From Glycomyces paridis (GTDB lineage Bacteria; Actinomycetota; Actinomycetes; Mycobacteriales; Micromonosporaceae), in assembly GCF_004912155.1 (NCBI RefSeq), contig NZ_STGX01000023.1, forward strand, positions 1 through 64,000: a stretch of DNA of 64,000 nucleotides. The letters are read 5' to 3'. Made by a program: the position numbers and the translations under genes. Shown in pieces: positions 45,796 to 54,106 of the stretch (the first letter of the stretch is position 1; every line of letters starts with the position of its first letter). Under the pieces are notes generated by a model that ran no database searches, was not told the origin of the DNA, and worked only from the letters and a program-made list of their open reading frames with translations.

Positions 45796-46586
45796 CCCTC
45801 GCGCCCGTGTGCGGACCCGAGGCTGCCATCGCACGCGCCAACCCCGTCGCCAAGCTCGCGGCGGTCGCGGTCCTCTCCACCACCGCGCTCGTCGCCGCCG
45901 ACTGGCTCACGCCGCTGCTCCTGCTCGCCGCCATCGCCGTCGCACTGCCGTTCACCGGCATCCGCCCCGGCCCGCTCGCGCGCCGCCTCCGCTGGCTGTG
46001 GCTCGCCGCCGGGACCGTCGTGCTCGTCAACGCGGTCTTCGCCGCCGACCACACCGGCACCCTCCTGTTCGACGCCGGACCGCTCCGCATCAGCACCGGC
46101 TCCCTCCTCGCGGGCACCGCGATCGGCCTGCGCGTCTGCGTGGCCGCCACCGCCGGCGTCCTGGTCTTCGCCACCACCGACCCGACCGACCTCGCCGACG
46201 CCCTCAACCAGCAGCTCAAGACCCCGCCACGCTTCACCCTCGGCGCGCTGGCCGCGCTCCGGCTCCTGCCGCTCCTCAGCGCCGAATGGCGCCACATCAC
46301 CACCGCCCGCCGCGCCCGCGGCCTCGAAGGCGGCTGGAACCCGCTGCGGCGCCTGCGCCTGTTCGCCTCCACCATGTTCACCCTCCTCGTCGGCGCCATC
46401 CGCCGCGCCGGCCGCCTCGCCGCCGCCATGGACGCCCGCGGCTTCGACTCCGGCATCCCCCGCACCCACGCCCGCGATCAGCGCATGACCCCGCCCGACT
46501 GGGCTCTCCTGGCGGCCGCGTTCCTCGTGAGCGCCGCAGCCGTCGCTTGCAGCACAGCCCTGGGCGTCTTCACCGTCGTCGTCTGA
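45789..46586 (+). CDS. ykoC: ECF transporter transmembrane T component (YkoC/EcfT type)
   Basis: A 265-residue membrane protein with about five helices: ANPVAKLAAVAVLSTTALV at the start, then LLLLAAIAVALPFTG, and the two coupling-helix Ala-Arg-Gly motifs as ARRARGLEGG and AAAMDARGFDSG that contact the ATPases. GTG at 45789 has GGAGG 5 nt upstream. Completes the S-AA-T thiamine-type uptake module. Confidence 0.9.
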   Translation: MLTLAPVCGPEAAIARANPVAKLAAVAVLSTTALVAADWLTPLLLLAAIAVALPFTGIRPGPLARRLRWLWLAAGTVVLVNAVFAADHTGTLLFDAGPLRISTGSLLAGTAIGLRVCVAATAGVLVFATTDPTDLADALNQQLKTPPRFTLGALAALRLLPLLSAEWRHITTARRARGLEGGWNPLRRLRLFASTMFTLLVGAIRRAGRLAAAMDARGFDSGIPRTHARDQRMTPPDWALLAAAFLVSAAAVACSTALGVFTVVV

Positions 46587-46656
46587 AGCGGATACGACCA
46601 TCCCGCGCGCGACGTGCAGCTGAGAAGTCGCCGCGGCCTCGTCGCGCTCTGGGGCC

Positions 46657-46848
46657 TAGAACCCGCGCGTGTAGCGCCGCGGCGCTCTCTTCCCCGAAGC
46701 CGTCACCGCCCACGACCTCGATCCCACGCGCGTAGCGCCGCTCCTTCACCGCCCCGACACCGCGCCGATTCCGCGCGCGAAGCGCGGCGGAAGGCCGCCG
46801 CCGCTCCCGCACCGCCCCAGGCGCCGCGTCGATTCCGCGCGCGTAGCT
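46657..46848. repeat. Four diverged intergenic repeats
   Basis: Core GATTCCGCGCGCGTAGC occurs at 46831-46847, with relatives at 46767 (GATTCCGCGCGCGAAGC), 46720 (GATCCCACGCGCGTAGC) and 46657 (TAGAACCCGCGCGTGTAGC). Spacing is 63, 47 and 64 bp. Between cores a second block (CACCGCCC or CACCGCCCC) recurs. Confidence 0.6.
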
Positions 46849-46885
46849 GCGCGGGCGTGGTTTCCCTCCTTCGGGTGACATGCGG

Positions 46886-46918
46886 CGCGCGGGTCCGGTT
46901 TCTTGTCGGACCCGCGCG
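46886..46918 (+). terminator. Hairpin downstream of the ECF operon
   Basis: Perfect 12-bp stem CGCGCGGGTCCG with a 9-base loop (46898-46906). It is 300 bp after the T-component stop, the first strong hairpin there. Confidence 0.6.
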
Positions 46919-46941
46919 GCATTGTGGGTGCTACGGTCCCC

Positions 46942-46986
46942 AGGGTGGGTGGGGGATAGGGATGGTCTCTAACCGTGACCCACCCT
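46942..46986. repeat. 9-bp inverted repeat in the ECF-MBL intergenic region
   Basis: AGGGTGGGT (46942-46950) and ACCCACCCT (46978-46986) are perfect complements separated by 27 bp. TACGGT (46932-46937) just upstream could be a -10 box, which would make a short structured transcript. Confidence 0.4.
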
Positions 46987-47074
46987 TACAGGGCGGGACT
47001 GCGCCTTGCGGGCGGCGGAGCGTTCCGGTCCGAGGCTGTTCGGCGATGGCTCGACGGGGCCGGGCCCTTCGACC

Positions 47075-47080
47075 TACGGT
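47075..47080 (+). promoter_or_regulatory. Leaderless -10 box
   Basis: TACGGT, 6 nt, then ATG at 47087. Confidence 0.6.
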
Positions 47081-47086
47081 GAACCC

Positions 47087-47707
47087 ATGCGACTGACCAA
47101 ATTCGGGCACTCCTGCGTCCGCCTCGAAACCGACCAGGGCGTCATCGTCATAGACCCCGGGGTCTACTCCGACCCCGCCGCGCTCGGCGGCGTCGACGCC
47201 GTGTTCGTCACCCACCTGCACCCCGACCACTGCGACGCGGCCGAGCTCCGCGCGCTCCTCGCCGGGCGGCCCGAGACGCGGATCTACGGGCCCGCGTCGC
47301 TCGCCGAGACGCTCGGGGAACTGCCGTTCACCGTCGTCAGTGACGGCGACGCCGTGCCCGCCGCCGGGACCGAGGTCAAGGTCATCGGGAAGGACCACGC
47401 CGTCGTCCACCCCAACATCCCGAGGGTGACCAACAGCGGCTACCTGATCGACGGCGTCTTCCATCCCGGGGACGCGCTCACCGTCCCCGACCAGCCCGTG
47501 AGCGTCCTGCTCGCGCCCGTCGCCGCGCCGTGGTCGAAGCTCGCCGAAGTGGTCGACTTCGTGCGGGCCGTCGAGGCCCCCACCGTGTTCCCCATCCACG
47601 ACGCCATCCTCGCCGAACCCGGCCGCGCGCTCGTGGACCGCGTGCTCGGCATGCTCGTGGGCGACACCTACCGGCGCATCGAGGACCGGGACACCGTCAC
47701 CCTCTGA
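47087..47707 (+). CDS. Metallo-beta-lactamase-fold hydrolase (UPF0173-like)
   Basis: A 206-residue enzyme: MRLTKFGHSCVRLE at the start (the usual H), THLHPDHCDA metal motif (about 43-52), DHAVVHPNIP, FHPGDALTV and a final PIHDA histidine. Short MBL proteins of this type are predicted L-ascorbate-lactonase-like hydrolases; substrate unknown. ATG at 47087 fits the leaderless promoter and starts the conserved part directly. A hairpin follows. Confidence 0.85.
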   Translation: MRLTKFGHSCVRLETDQGVIVIDPGVYSDPAALGGVDAVFVTHLHPDHCDAAELRALLAGRPETRIYGPASLAETLGELPFTVVSDGDAVPAAGTEVKVIGKDHAVVHPNIPRVTNSGYLIDGVFHPGDALTVPDQPVSVLLAPVAAPWSKLAEVVDFVRAVEAPTVFPIHDAILAEPGRALVDRVLGMLVGDTYRRIEDRDTVTL

Positions 47708-47715
47708 ACCCCCGA

Positions 47716-47756
47716 AACGAAGGCGCCCCGGGCCGAGAGGCCCGGGGCGCCTCGTT
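47716..47756 (+). terminator. Bidirectional terminator
   Basis: 13-bp perfect GC stem GGCGCCCCGGGCC with loop GAGA, extended by five A/T-containing pairs across one bulged A. Lies between the hydrolase and the convergent ABC gene. Confidence 0.8.
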
Positions 47757-47768
47757 CGAAACGGTCGC

Positions 47769-49607
47769 TCAGGCGCGGCCCGCCGGCTCCTCCTCCTCGA
47801 CCGCGGGCCTCGCGAACTGGGCCTCGTACAGCCGCGCGTAGGCGCCGCCCGACTTCAAGAGGACCTCGTGCTCGCCCTGCTCGATCACCTGGCCGTGCTC
47901 CATCACCACGATCACGTCGGCGTCCCTGATGGTCGAGAGCCGGTGCGCGATCACGAAACTCGTGCGGCCCTGGCGCAGCGCGACCATGCCCTGCTGCACG
48001 AGCATCTCGGTACGGGTGTCCACCGAGCTCGTGGCCTCGTCCAGGATCAGGATCGACGGATCGATGAGGAACGCCCGGGCGATCGTCACCAACTGGCGCT
48101 CGCCCGCGCTCAGGCTCCCCTCCTCGGCCCCCACGACCGTGTCGTAGCCGTCCGGCAGGGTCCGGATGAAGTGGTCGGCGTGCGCGGCGTCGGCCGCCGC
48201 CACGACCTCCTCGCGGGTCGCGTCGGGCCTGCCGTAGGCGATGTTCTCGGCGATGGTGCCGTCGAACAGCCACGTGTCCTGGAGGACCATGCCGATCCGG
48301 CGCCGCAGGCGCTCGCGCTCCACCTCGGACACGTCGACGCCGTCCACGGTGATCCGGCCCGCGTCCAGGTCGTAGAAGCGCATCAACAGGTTCACCAGCG
48401 TGGTCTTGCCCGCGCCGGTCGGCCCCACGATCGCCACGGTCTGGCCCGGCTCGGCCGTCAGCCACAGGTGCTCGATGAGCGGCTCGTCCTCCAGGTAGCG
48501 GAACGACACGTCCTCGAAGGCGACCCGCCCGCGCACCGACTCCAGCGCCGCCGCGTCGGCCACCGCGGGCTCGGGGGACTGCTCCTCGGCGTCGAGGAAC
48601 TCGAAGACCCGCTCGCCCGAGGCGACCGCCGACTGGACCTGCCCGAACAGGGCCGCCAGCATGTTCAGCGGGTTGGAGAACTGCCCGGTGTACTGGATGA
48701 ACGCCTGGATCTGCCCGAAGGACAGCACCCCGGCCGCCACCTGGAGCCCGCCGACCACCGCGACGAGCACGTAGGTCACCAGCCCCAGGAACGCCATCGT
48801 CGGCCCCAGCAGCGCCGAGACCCACTGGGCCCGGACCGAGTTCTCGTACAGGTCGCCGTTGTACCGCTCGAACACCGCCGCGCCCTCGGCGCGGCGGCCG
48901 AACAGCGTCACCAACTGGTGCCCGGTGATCATCTCCTCGACGTGCCCGTTCAGCTTCCCCGTCGTCGCCCACTGCCGCGCGAACCGCGGCTGGCTCCGCT
49001 TGCCGATGACCCGCGCCGCCAGCACCGTCAGCGGCAGCGTCAGCACCACCACCAGCGTCAGCAGCGGCGAGATCGTGAGCATCATGATCGGCACGCCGAT
49101 GAGGAACAGCACGCCCTGCACGACGCGCTGCGTCACCTGACCCACGGTCTGCGTCAGGTTGTCGATGTCGTTGGTCACCCGCGAGAGCACCTCGCCGCGC
49201 GGGCGCGAGTCGAAATAGGACAGCGGGAGCGAGGCGAGCTTCCGGTCCGCCTCCTCGCGGAGGTCGAACGCCATCGTCTGCGCCAGCTTCGCGATGGTGC
49301 GGCCGTTGGAGACCGTGATCGCGAAGGTGACCAGCGTGATCGCCACCGCGAGCCCCAGGATCAGGGCCAGTCCGCCGAAGTCCACACCGCCGCCCGCGGT
49401 GCCGTCGATGACGAGGTCGGTGGCCCGCCCCAGGACTGTCGGGACGGCGAGCATCCCCAGGACCATGAGGACGCCGAAGCCGAGCACCGAGGCGAGACGG
49501 AGCCGGTCGCGGCGCAGGAGCGCGACGATGCGGCGCACGGTGCCGCGGAAGTCGTCGGCCTTCTTCAGGACAGGGCCGCCGCCCATGCCCGGTCCGCGCA
49601 TGGTCAC
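47769..49607 (-). CDS. ABC exporter subunit with canonical ATP site residues (half-transporter B)
   Basis: A 612-residue half-transporter: six helices (about 30-330) and a nucleotide-binding domain with VGPTGAGKTTL (Walker A), the altered signature LSAGERQL, and ILILDEATSSVD with the catalytic Glu. The SAGE signature and the intact Glu match the TM288-like half of heterodimeric exporters. GTG start overlaps the stop of its partner (GTGA) after AGGAGG; an ATG two codons later is the alternative. Drug or lipid export is likely; the substrate is unknown. Confidence 0.93.
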   Translation of the reverse strand: MTMRGPGMGGGPVLKKADDFRGTVRRIVALLRRDRLRLASVLGFGVLMVLGMLAVPTVLGRATDLVIDGTAGGGVDFGGLALILGLAVAITLVTFAITVSNGRTIAKLAQTMAFDLREEADRKLASLPLSYFDSRPRGEVLSRVTNDIDNLTQTVGQVTQRVVQGVLFLIGVPIMMLTISPLLTLVVVLTLPLTVLAARVIGKRSQPRFARQWATTGKLNGHVEEMITGHQLVTLFGRRAEGAAVFERYNGDLYENSVRAQWVSALLGPTMAFLGLVTYVLVAVVGGLQVAAGVLSFGQIQAFIQYTGQFSNPLNMLAALFGQVQSAVASGERVFEFLDAEEQSPEPAVADAAALESVRGRVAFEDVSFRYLEDEPLIEHLWLTAEPGQTVAIVGPTGAGKTTLVNLLMRFYDLDAGRITVDGVDVSEVERERLRRRIGMVLQDTWLFDGTIAENIAYGRPDATREEVVAAADAAHADHFIRTLPDGYDTVVGAEEGSLSAGERQLVTIARAFLIDPSILILDEATSSVDTRTEMLVQQGMVALRQGRTSFVIAHRLSTIRDADVIVVMEHGQVIEQGEHEVLLKSGGAYARLYEAQFARPAVEEEEPAGRA

Positions 49608-51421
49608 AGTGCCTCCTGAAGGGTGAGCTGGGAATTGACGATCTCGGCGTACACGGGATTGGACTCCAGCAGCTCCTCGTGGGTGCCCGTGCCGACCACG
49701 CGGCCCGCCTCCAGGACGACGATCCGGTCGGCGTCGCGGATGGTCGAGACCCGCTGGGCCACGATCACCTGCGCCGCGTCGGCGATGTCGACCGCGAGCG
49801 CGGCCCGCAGGGCCGCGTCGGTGGCGGTGTCCAGGGCCGAGAAGGAGTCGTCGAACAGGTAGACGCGCGGGTTCGCCACGAGCGTGCGCGCGATGGCGAG
49901 GCGCTGGCGCTGGCCGCCGGAGACGGTGCTGCCGCCCTGGCCGATGACGGTGTCGAGGCCGTCGGGCATGGCGCGCACGAAGTCTGCGGCCTGCGCCGTG
50001 GTCAGGGCGCGCCACAGCGCGTCGTCGTCGGCGTCGGGGTTGCCGTAGCGCAGGTTCGAGGCGATGGTGCCGGAGAACAGGTAGGCGCGCTGGGGGACCA
50101 GGCCGATGGTGCGGGCGATGAGGGCCCGGTCCATGTCGCGGACGTCGACGCCGTCGACGCGGATGGTCCCGGCGTCGACGTCGAACAGGCGCGGGACGAG
50201 GTTGAGCAGGGTGGTCTTGCCGGCGCCGGTGGAGCCGATGACGGCGGTGGTCTGGCCGGGCCTGGCGACGAGGTCGACGCCGCGCAGGACGGCCTCCTCG
50301 GCGCCGGCGTACCGGAAGGTGACGCCTTCGAGGTCGAGGTTCCCCGGTCCGGGCAGGTCCCTCACGGCGTCGGCCGGGTCGGCGATGGTGGGCTCGGTGT
50401 CGAGGACTTCGCGGATGCGCCCGGCGGCGACCTTCGCGCGCGGGGCCATCATGAACACGCCCATGGACATCATGACGGAGCCGAGGATGAGGACGGCGTA
50501 GGTGAGGAAGGCGATGAGGTCGCCGATCTGCATGGTGCCGTCGGCGATCCGGCCGGCGCCGATCCAGACGACGGCGATCGAGGTGAGGTTGCCGAAGACC
50601 ATCGCGGTGGCGCCGAAGAACGCCTGGACGCGGCCGACGCGCAGCGAGGCGTCGGTGAGTTCGGCGTTGGCCTCGGCGAAGCGGTGCTGCTCGTGGTCGT
50701 CGCGGACGAAGGCGCGGATGACGCGGATGCCGGTGATGTGCTCGCGCATGACCTTGTTGATGCCGTCGATGCACCGCTGCATGACGCGGCTGGCGGGGAC
50801 CATCGAGACGACGATGAAGTAGATGGCGACGGATATGACGGGGATCGAGGCCAGGAGCACGCCGGTCATCGGCACGTCGAGGGTGAGAGCCATGGCGAGG
50901 CCGCCGATCGCGATGATCGGCGCGGTCAGGAACAGCATGAGCGCCATGGTGAGCATGGTGACGATCTGCGTGACGTCGTTGGTGGAGCGGGTGATGAGCG
51001 AGGGCGCGCCGAAGCGCTCCATCTCGGCGGCGGAGAACCGCTGCACCTGCGAGAAGAGGTCGGCGCGGAGGTCGCGGCCGAGGCCCATGGCGGCGCGGGC
51101 GCCGAAGTAGACGCCGAGGGCCGCGGCGGTGAGCTGGACGACGGTGACGGCGAGCATGAAGCCGCCGTGGCGCAGGACGTACGAGGTGTCGCCGGACGCG
51201 ACGCCGTTGTTGATGAGGTCGGCGTTGAGCGTGGGCACGTACAGCGATGCGAGGGTCTGGACGATCTGGAAGGCGATCGCGAGGAGGAGCGGCCTGCGGT
51301 GGGGTCGGAGGTACTCGACGATGAGCCGGAGGATGGACGCCTCCGGTGCCGCCTCCTCCGCGGCGTCGTCGCCCTTGCGGGCCGGGGGAGCGGGTGGGTT
51401 TCCTGTCATGTCGGCGAGCAT
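49604..51421 (-). CDS. ABC exporter subunit with degenerate catalytic site (half-transporter A)
   Basis: A 605-residue half-transporter: six helices (about 40-330), Walker A IGSTGAGKTTL, normal signature VSGGQRQRLAIARTL, and Walker B VYLFDDSFSALD, where Asp replaces the catalytic Glu, as in TM287/BmrC-type degenerate halves. It must pair with the product of the next gene, which overlaps it by 4 bp. Minus-strand TAAAAT lies 9 nt before the ATG at 51421. A divergent TetR gene lies 66 bp away and is its likely repressor. Confidence 0.93.
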   Translation of the reverse strand: MLADMTGNPPAPPARKGDDAAEEAAPEASILRLIVEYLRPHRRPLLLAIAFQIVQTLASLYVPTLNADLINNGVASGDTSYVLRHGGFMLAVTVVQLTAAALGVYFGARAAMGLGRDLRADLFSQVQRFSAAEMERFGAPSLITRSTNDVTQIVTMLTMALMLFLTAPIIAIGGLAMALTLDVPMTGVLLASIPVISVAIYFIVVSMVPASRVMQRCIDGINKVMREHITGIRVIRAFVRDDHEQHRFAEANAELTDASLRVGRVQAFFGATAMVFGNLTSIAVVWIGAGRIADGTMQIGDLIAFLTYAVLILGSVMMSMGVFMMAPRAKVAAGRIREVLDTEPTIADPADAVRDLPGPGNLDLEGVTFRYAGAEEAVLRGVDLVARPGQTTAVIGSTGAGKTTLLNLVPRLFDVDAGTIRVDGVDVRDMDRALIARTIGLVPQRAYLFSGTIASNLRYGNPDADDDALWRALTTAQAADFVRAMPDGLDTVIGQGGSTVSGGQRQRLAIARTLVANPRVYLFDDSFSALDTATDAALRAALAVDIADAAQVIVAQRVSTIRDADRIVVLEAGRVVGTGTHEELLESNPVYAEIVNSQLTLQEAL

Positions 51422-51430
51422 AGCAGTAGA

Positions 51431-51481
51431 ATTTTACCGGGTACAAGTTTTTTCCCGACTCATATTTTGATCTGGTACACT
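51431..51481. promoter_or_regulatory. ABC-TetR divergent promoter with possible operators
   Basis: Minus-strand TAAAAT (51436-51431) serves the ABC operon; plus-strand TACACT (51476-51481) is 6 nt before the TetR GTG. TACCgGGTA (51435-51443) is a small perfect inverted repeat over the first -10, and GGTACA occurs twice, at 51440 and 51474, 34 bp apart, over each -10 box. The stretch is AT-rich compared with its flanks. Confidence 0.55.
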
Positions 51482-51487
51482 GAAAGT

Positions 51488-52276
51488 GTGGAGCAACGAA
51501 CGGGCCTGCGCGAGCGGAAGAAGAACGCGACCTGGGAACTGCTGAAGGCGACCGCCTTGGAGCTGTTCACCGAGCGCGGCTACGACAACGTGTCGGTCGC
51601 GGAGGTGGCGGCGGCGGCCGAGGTCTCGAAGGCCACCGTCTTCAACTACTTCCCGACCAAGGAAGACCTGGTCATCGGGGGTATGAAGCACCACACCGGC
51701 GACGCGGCCCGGGTCGTGCGCGAGCGCCGCCGCGGGCAGACGCCGCACGCGGCACTGCGCGAGCACTACCTCGGCCTGCTGGAGCGACGCGCGCCCCAGA
51801 CCGGTCTGAGCGACAGGCCCCTGTTCCTCCAGGTCCAGCGACTCCTCATGGCCACCCCGACCCTCATGGTCAGCGCCATGACCTACCGGCGCCAGTCCGC
51901 CCTCGAACTCGCCGCCGTCCTCGTGGAGGAGGGCAACTCGGCGCTGACGGCGAACCTCGTCTCCTCCCAGTTGCTGCACACCGAGCACATCCTCATCGGC
52001 GTCAACGTGCAGCGCATCCTCGAAGGCGAACCCATCGAGCAGGTCCACCGCGTCGCCGTCGCCGCCGCCGAGTACGCGTTCGGCCTGCTGGAGAACGGCA
52101 TCGGCGACCTCATGCGCCGCGAAGGCGATCCGCCCCCCGGCGACTCGGCCTTCGGGCCCGACGGGTGCCGCGTCGACTACGCCCCGGGCGAGACCGAAGC
52201 GCGCGAAGCGGCCGAGCGGGTGCTCGCCGAACCGGCTAACGAGATCCTCGAAGTGCTGTCCGAGCGGCCGCGCTGA
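51488..52276 (+). CDS. TetR-family regulator of the divergent ABC exporter
   Basis: A 262-residue protein. The N-terminal helix-turn-helix (about 8-55) has RERKKNATWELLKATALELF, then NVSVAEVAAAAEVSKATVFNYFPTKEDL. The larger ligand domain (about 60-230) is followed by an acidic tail (to 262). It probably represses both itself and the exporter until a drug-like ligand binds. GTG start with TACACT six bases upstream and no ribosome-binding site (leaderless). Confidence 0.9.
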   Translation: MEQRTGLRERKKNATWELLKATALELFTERGYDNVSVAEVAAAAEVSKATVFNYFPTKEDLVIGGMKHHTGDAARVVRERRRGQTPHAALREHYLGLLERRAPQTGLSDRPLFLQVQRLLMATPTLMVSAMTYRRQSALELAAVLVEEGNSALTANLVSSQLLHTEHILIGVNVQRILEGEPIEQVHRVAVAAAEYAFGLLENGIGDLMRREGDPPPGDSAFGPDGCRVDYAPGETEAREAAERVLAEPANEILEVLSERPR

Positions 52277-52362
52277 ACGGAACTGCCGCACCGTCCGCTT
52301 CCGGCCGCACCGTGGTACCCGGTGCGCGCGGTACGGCCGTTACGACTGTGGCGCAGCGTGAC

Positions 52363-52368
52363 TAAGAT
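52363..52368 (+). promoter_or_regulatory. Leaderless -10 box
   Basis: TAAGAT, 6 nt, then ATG at 52375. A 7-bp hairpin (CGCACCG/CGGTGCG, 52306-52326) lies upstream, probably the TetR gene terminator. Confidence 0.6.
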
Positions 52369-52374
52369 GCGACC

Positions 52375-52995
52375 ATGTCCTCACTCGACCACCTCGTCCT
52401 CGCCACGCCCGATCTGGCCGGCACCGTCGCCGAGGTCGCCCGCCTCACAGGGACCGCGCCGGTCCCCGGCGGCGTCCACCTCGGACTCGGCACCCGGAAC
52501 CAACTGCTGGGCATCGGCGACGGCGCGTACCTCGAAATCGTCGGACCCGACCCGGAGCAGGCGGCCCCGCAGGGGCCGCGGCCGTTCGGGATCGACGGCC
52601 TCGACGAGGCCCGCCTGACGACCTGGGCGATCAGGGTCGAGGACGTCGACGCCGCGGTCGCCGCCGCCCGCGAGGCGGGCCACGACCCGGGCGAGCCCTG
52701 GGACATGTCCCGCCAGACCCCCGACGGCGAGCGCCTCTCCTGGCGGCTCACCCTCGACCGCAACCGCGGCCACTCCGGCCTCGTCCCGTTCCTCATCGAC
52801 TGGGGCCGCACCCCGCACCCGTCCGCGGGCCTGCCGGTCGTGCCCCTCGTGGGCCTCGAAGCGGTCCATCCCGAACCGGGTCTGGTCGAAGGGCCCCTCG
52901 ACGCCCTCGGCGCCAAACTGCCGTTGAAGGCCGGCAACCGTCCTTCACTCGCCGCCACGCTCTTCGGGGAGCACGGCCTGGTCGTTCTGCACTGA
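52375..52995 (+). CDS. VOC/glyoxalase-like domain protein
   Basis: A 206-residue protein starting SSLDHLVLATPDL, the usual first strand of vicinal-oxygen-chelate proteins; GTRNQLLGIGDGAYLEIVG follows. The length and the later part (PHPSAGLPVV) match the long glyoxalase-like (PF13468-type) group. Metal ligands are not clear, so function is unknown. ATG with leaderless promoter. Confidence 0.8.
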   Translation: MSSLDHLVLATPDLAGTVAEVARLTGTAPVPGGVHLGLGTRNQLLGIGDGAYLEIVGPDPEQAAPQGPRPFGIDGLDEARLTTWAIRVEDVDAAVAAAREAGHDPGEPWDMSRQTPDGERLSWRLTLDRNRGHSGLVPFLIDWGRTPHPSAGLPVVPLVGLEAVHPEPGLVEGPLDALGAKLPLKAGNRPSLAATLFGEHGLVVLH

Positions 52996-53032
52996 GTCAC
53001 AACGCACCGAGTCGTGCTGCGTTTGCGGGCGC

Positions 53033-54010
53033 TCAGCCGTCCGTACCGCCGGGCGGTTCCATGTCCGACGGCGGCTCGCCCGAAGGCATCTCCCCGCCGC
53101 CGCCGGGACCGCCGCCCTCGCCGTCACCTGACGGCGCCGCACCGCCGCCGCCGGCCTCCGTGCCGGTGTCGACGCCGACCGCCAGAGCGACCGTGTAGCC
53201 GCCCGCCACGTCGCCGGTCACCGTCGCGAGCTGAGACTCCCCGCCGTCGTCGCTGAAGACGTTGTCGGCGTCCAGCGACACCTGCGCGAGGTTCTCCGTC
53301 GACTGCTCGTAGCCGCTCTCGGCGTAGACCGTGTCGCACACGTCTTCGGGGAGCGCCACCTGCGAGGTCGCGATCGCGTTGGCGCTGTCGGTGATCGAGG
53401 CCTCGTCGGGGTAGACCTCGAAGTGGATGTGCGGCCAGCGCCCGGAGTAGCAGGCCGGGAAGACGCTAGTGAACGTCACGACCCCGTCGGCGTCGGCGAT
53501 CTGCACGCCGCGCAGGTAGTTCTCGTCCTCAAGGCCCTCGGCGTACATGGAGTAGGCGCCGTCGCGGTCGCAGTGCCACACGTAGACGGCGACGCCCTCG
53601 AATCGGGCGTTGCCGTTCGCCAGGTCGTGCACGGTCAGCTCGAGCGTCATCGGGACGCCCTCGGCCGTGGCCGAGCCGGTGCCGAAGCTGGAGCGGATGT
53701 CGGAGCGCACGACGCCGCTCTCCTCCAGGACGTTCACGCCGTTGGAGCCGTCGCCGGGGTAGGGCCCGGCGGTCTCCTCGGGGATCTCGGCGAGGTCGCC
53801 GGAGGCGGCGGTCGTCTCGGCCTCCGTGCCCTCGCCGTTCCCGCAGGCCGCGAGGCCCGCGACGGCCGCCCCGGCGCCGGCGAAGAGCACGCCGCGCCGG
53901 CTCAGCAGCGTCCCGATGTCGAATTGCAGGCCCTGGTCGACCAGTTCCTCGTCCGGCTTCGCGTACGGGCGGCCCTCGTAGGTCCGCGCCTTCCGGTGCT
54001 TCGTCCTCAC
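53033..54010 (-). CDS. Tat-exported lipoprotein intradiol ring-cleavage dioxygenase-like protein
   Basis: A 325-residue protein. A twin-arginine signal (LLSRRGVLFAG) ends in the lipobox LAAC (about residue 56), so it is exported folded and lipid-anchored. The domain (about 75-245) is the intradiol dioxygenase beta-fold: ETAGPYPGD, WHCDRDGAYSMY (Tyr ligand), YSGRWPHIHFEVY (Tyr and two His ligands), so the four iron ligands are present. The last ~45 residues are G/P/E-rich. Secreted catechol dioxygenases of this type occur in many actinomycetes. GTG at 54010 with GAGAGGGGA. Confidence 0.9.
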   Translation of the reverse strand: MRTKHRKARTYEGRPYAKPDEELVDQGLQFDIGTLLSRRGVLFAGAGAAVAGLAACGNGEGTEAETTAASGDLAEIPEETAGPYPGDGSNGVNVLEESGVVRSDIRSSFGTGSATAEGVPMTLELTVHDLANGNARFEGVAVYVWHCDRDGAYSMYAEGLEDENYLRGVQIADADGVVTFTSVFPACYSGRWPHIHFEVYPDEASITDSANAIATSQVALPEDVCDTVYAESGYEQSTENLAQVSLDADNVFSDDGGESQLATVTGDVAGGYTVALAVGVDTGTEAGGGGAAPSGDGEGGGPGGGGEMPSGEPPSDMEPPGGTDG

Positions 54011-54106
54011 CGTGTTCCCCTCTCGGCTGTTCGTCCACCCGATTATTCGGGCGAAAGCCCCGGCCGGTCTGGGAGCACACTCAGAGGAACATCGGAAACT
54101 CCAGCC

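Larger units (their letters stand above)
46587..47086. other. 500-bp non-coding stretch
   Basis: No convincing gene. A 103-codon open frame on the minus strand (46570-46881) is just the repeats read through, with no start site. The region holds four diverged repeats (46657-46848), a hairpin (46886-46918) and a separate inverted repeat (46942-46986), all listed separately. It ends at the leaderless promoter of the next gene. Confidence 0.6.

Noticed and set aside
46657-46848. CRISPR array
   Set aside because: Repeats are diverged, only four, with uneven spacing and a second conserved block inside the 'spacers'; no cas genes.
46570-46881. 103-codon minus-strand frame through the intergenic repeats
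   Set aside because: Arg-rich translation of the diverged repeats, no ribosome-binding site and no leaderless box at its start.
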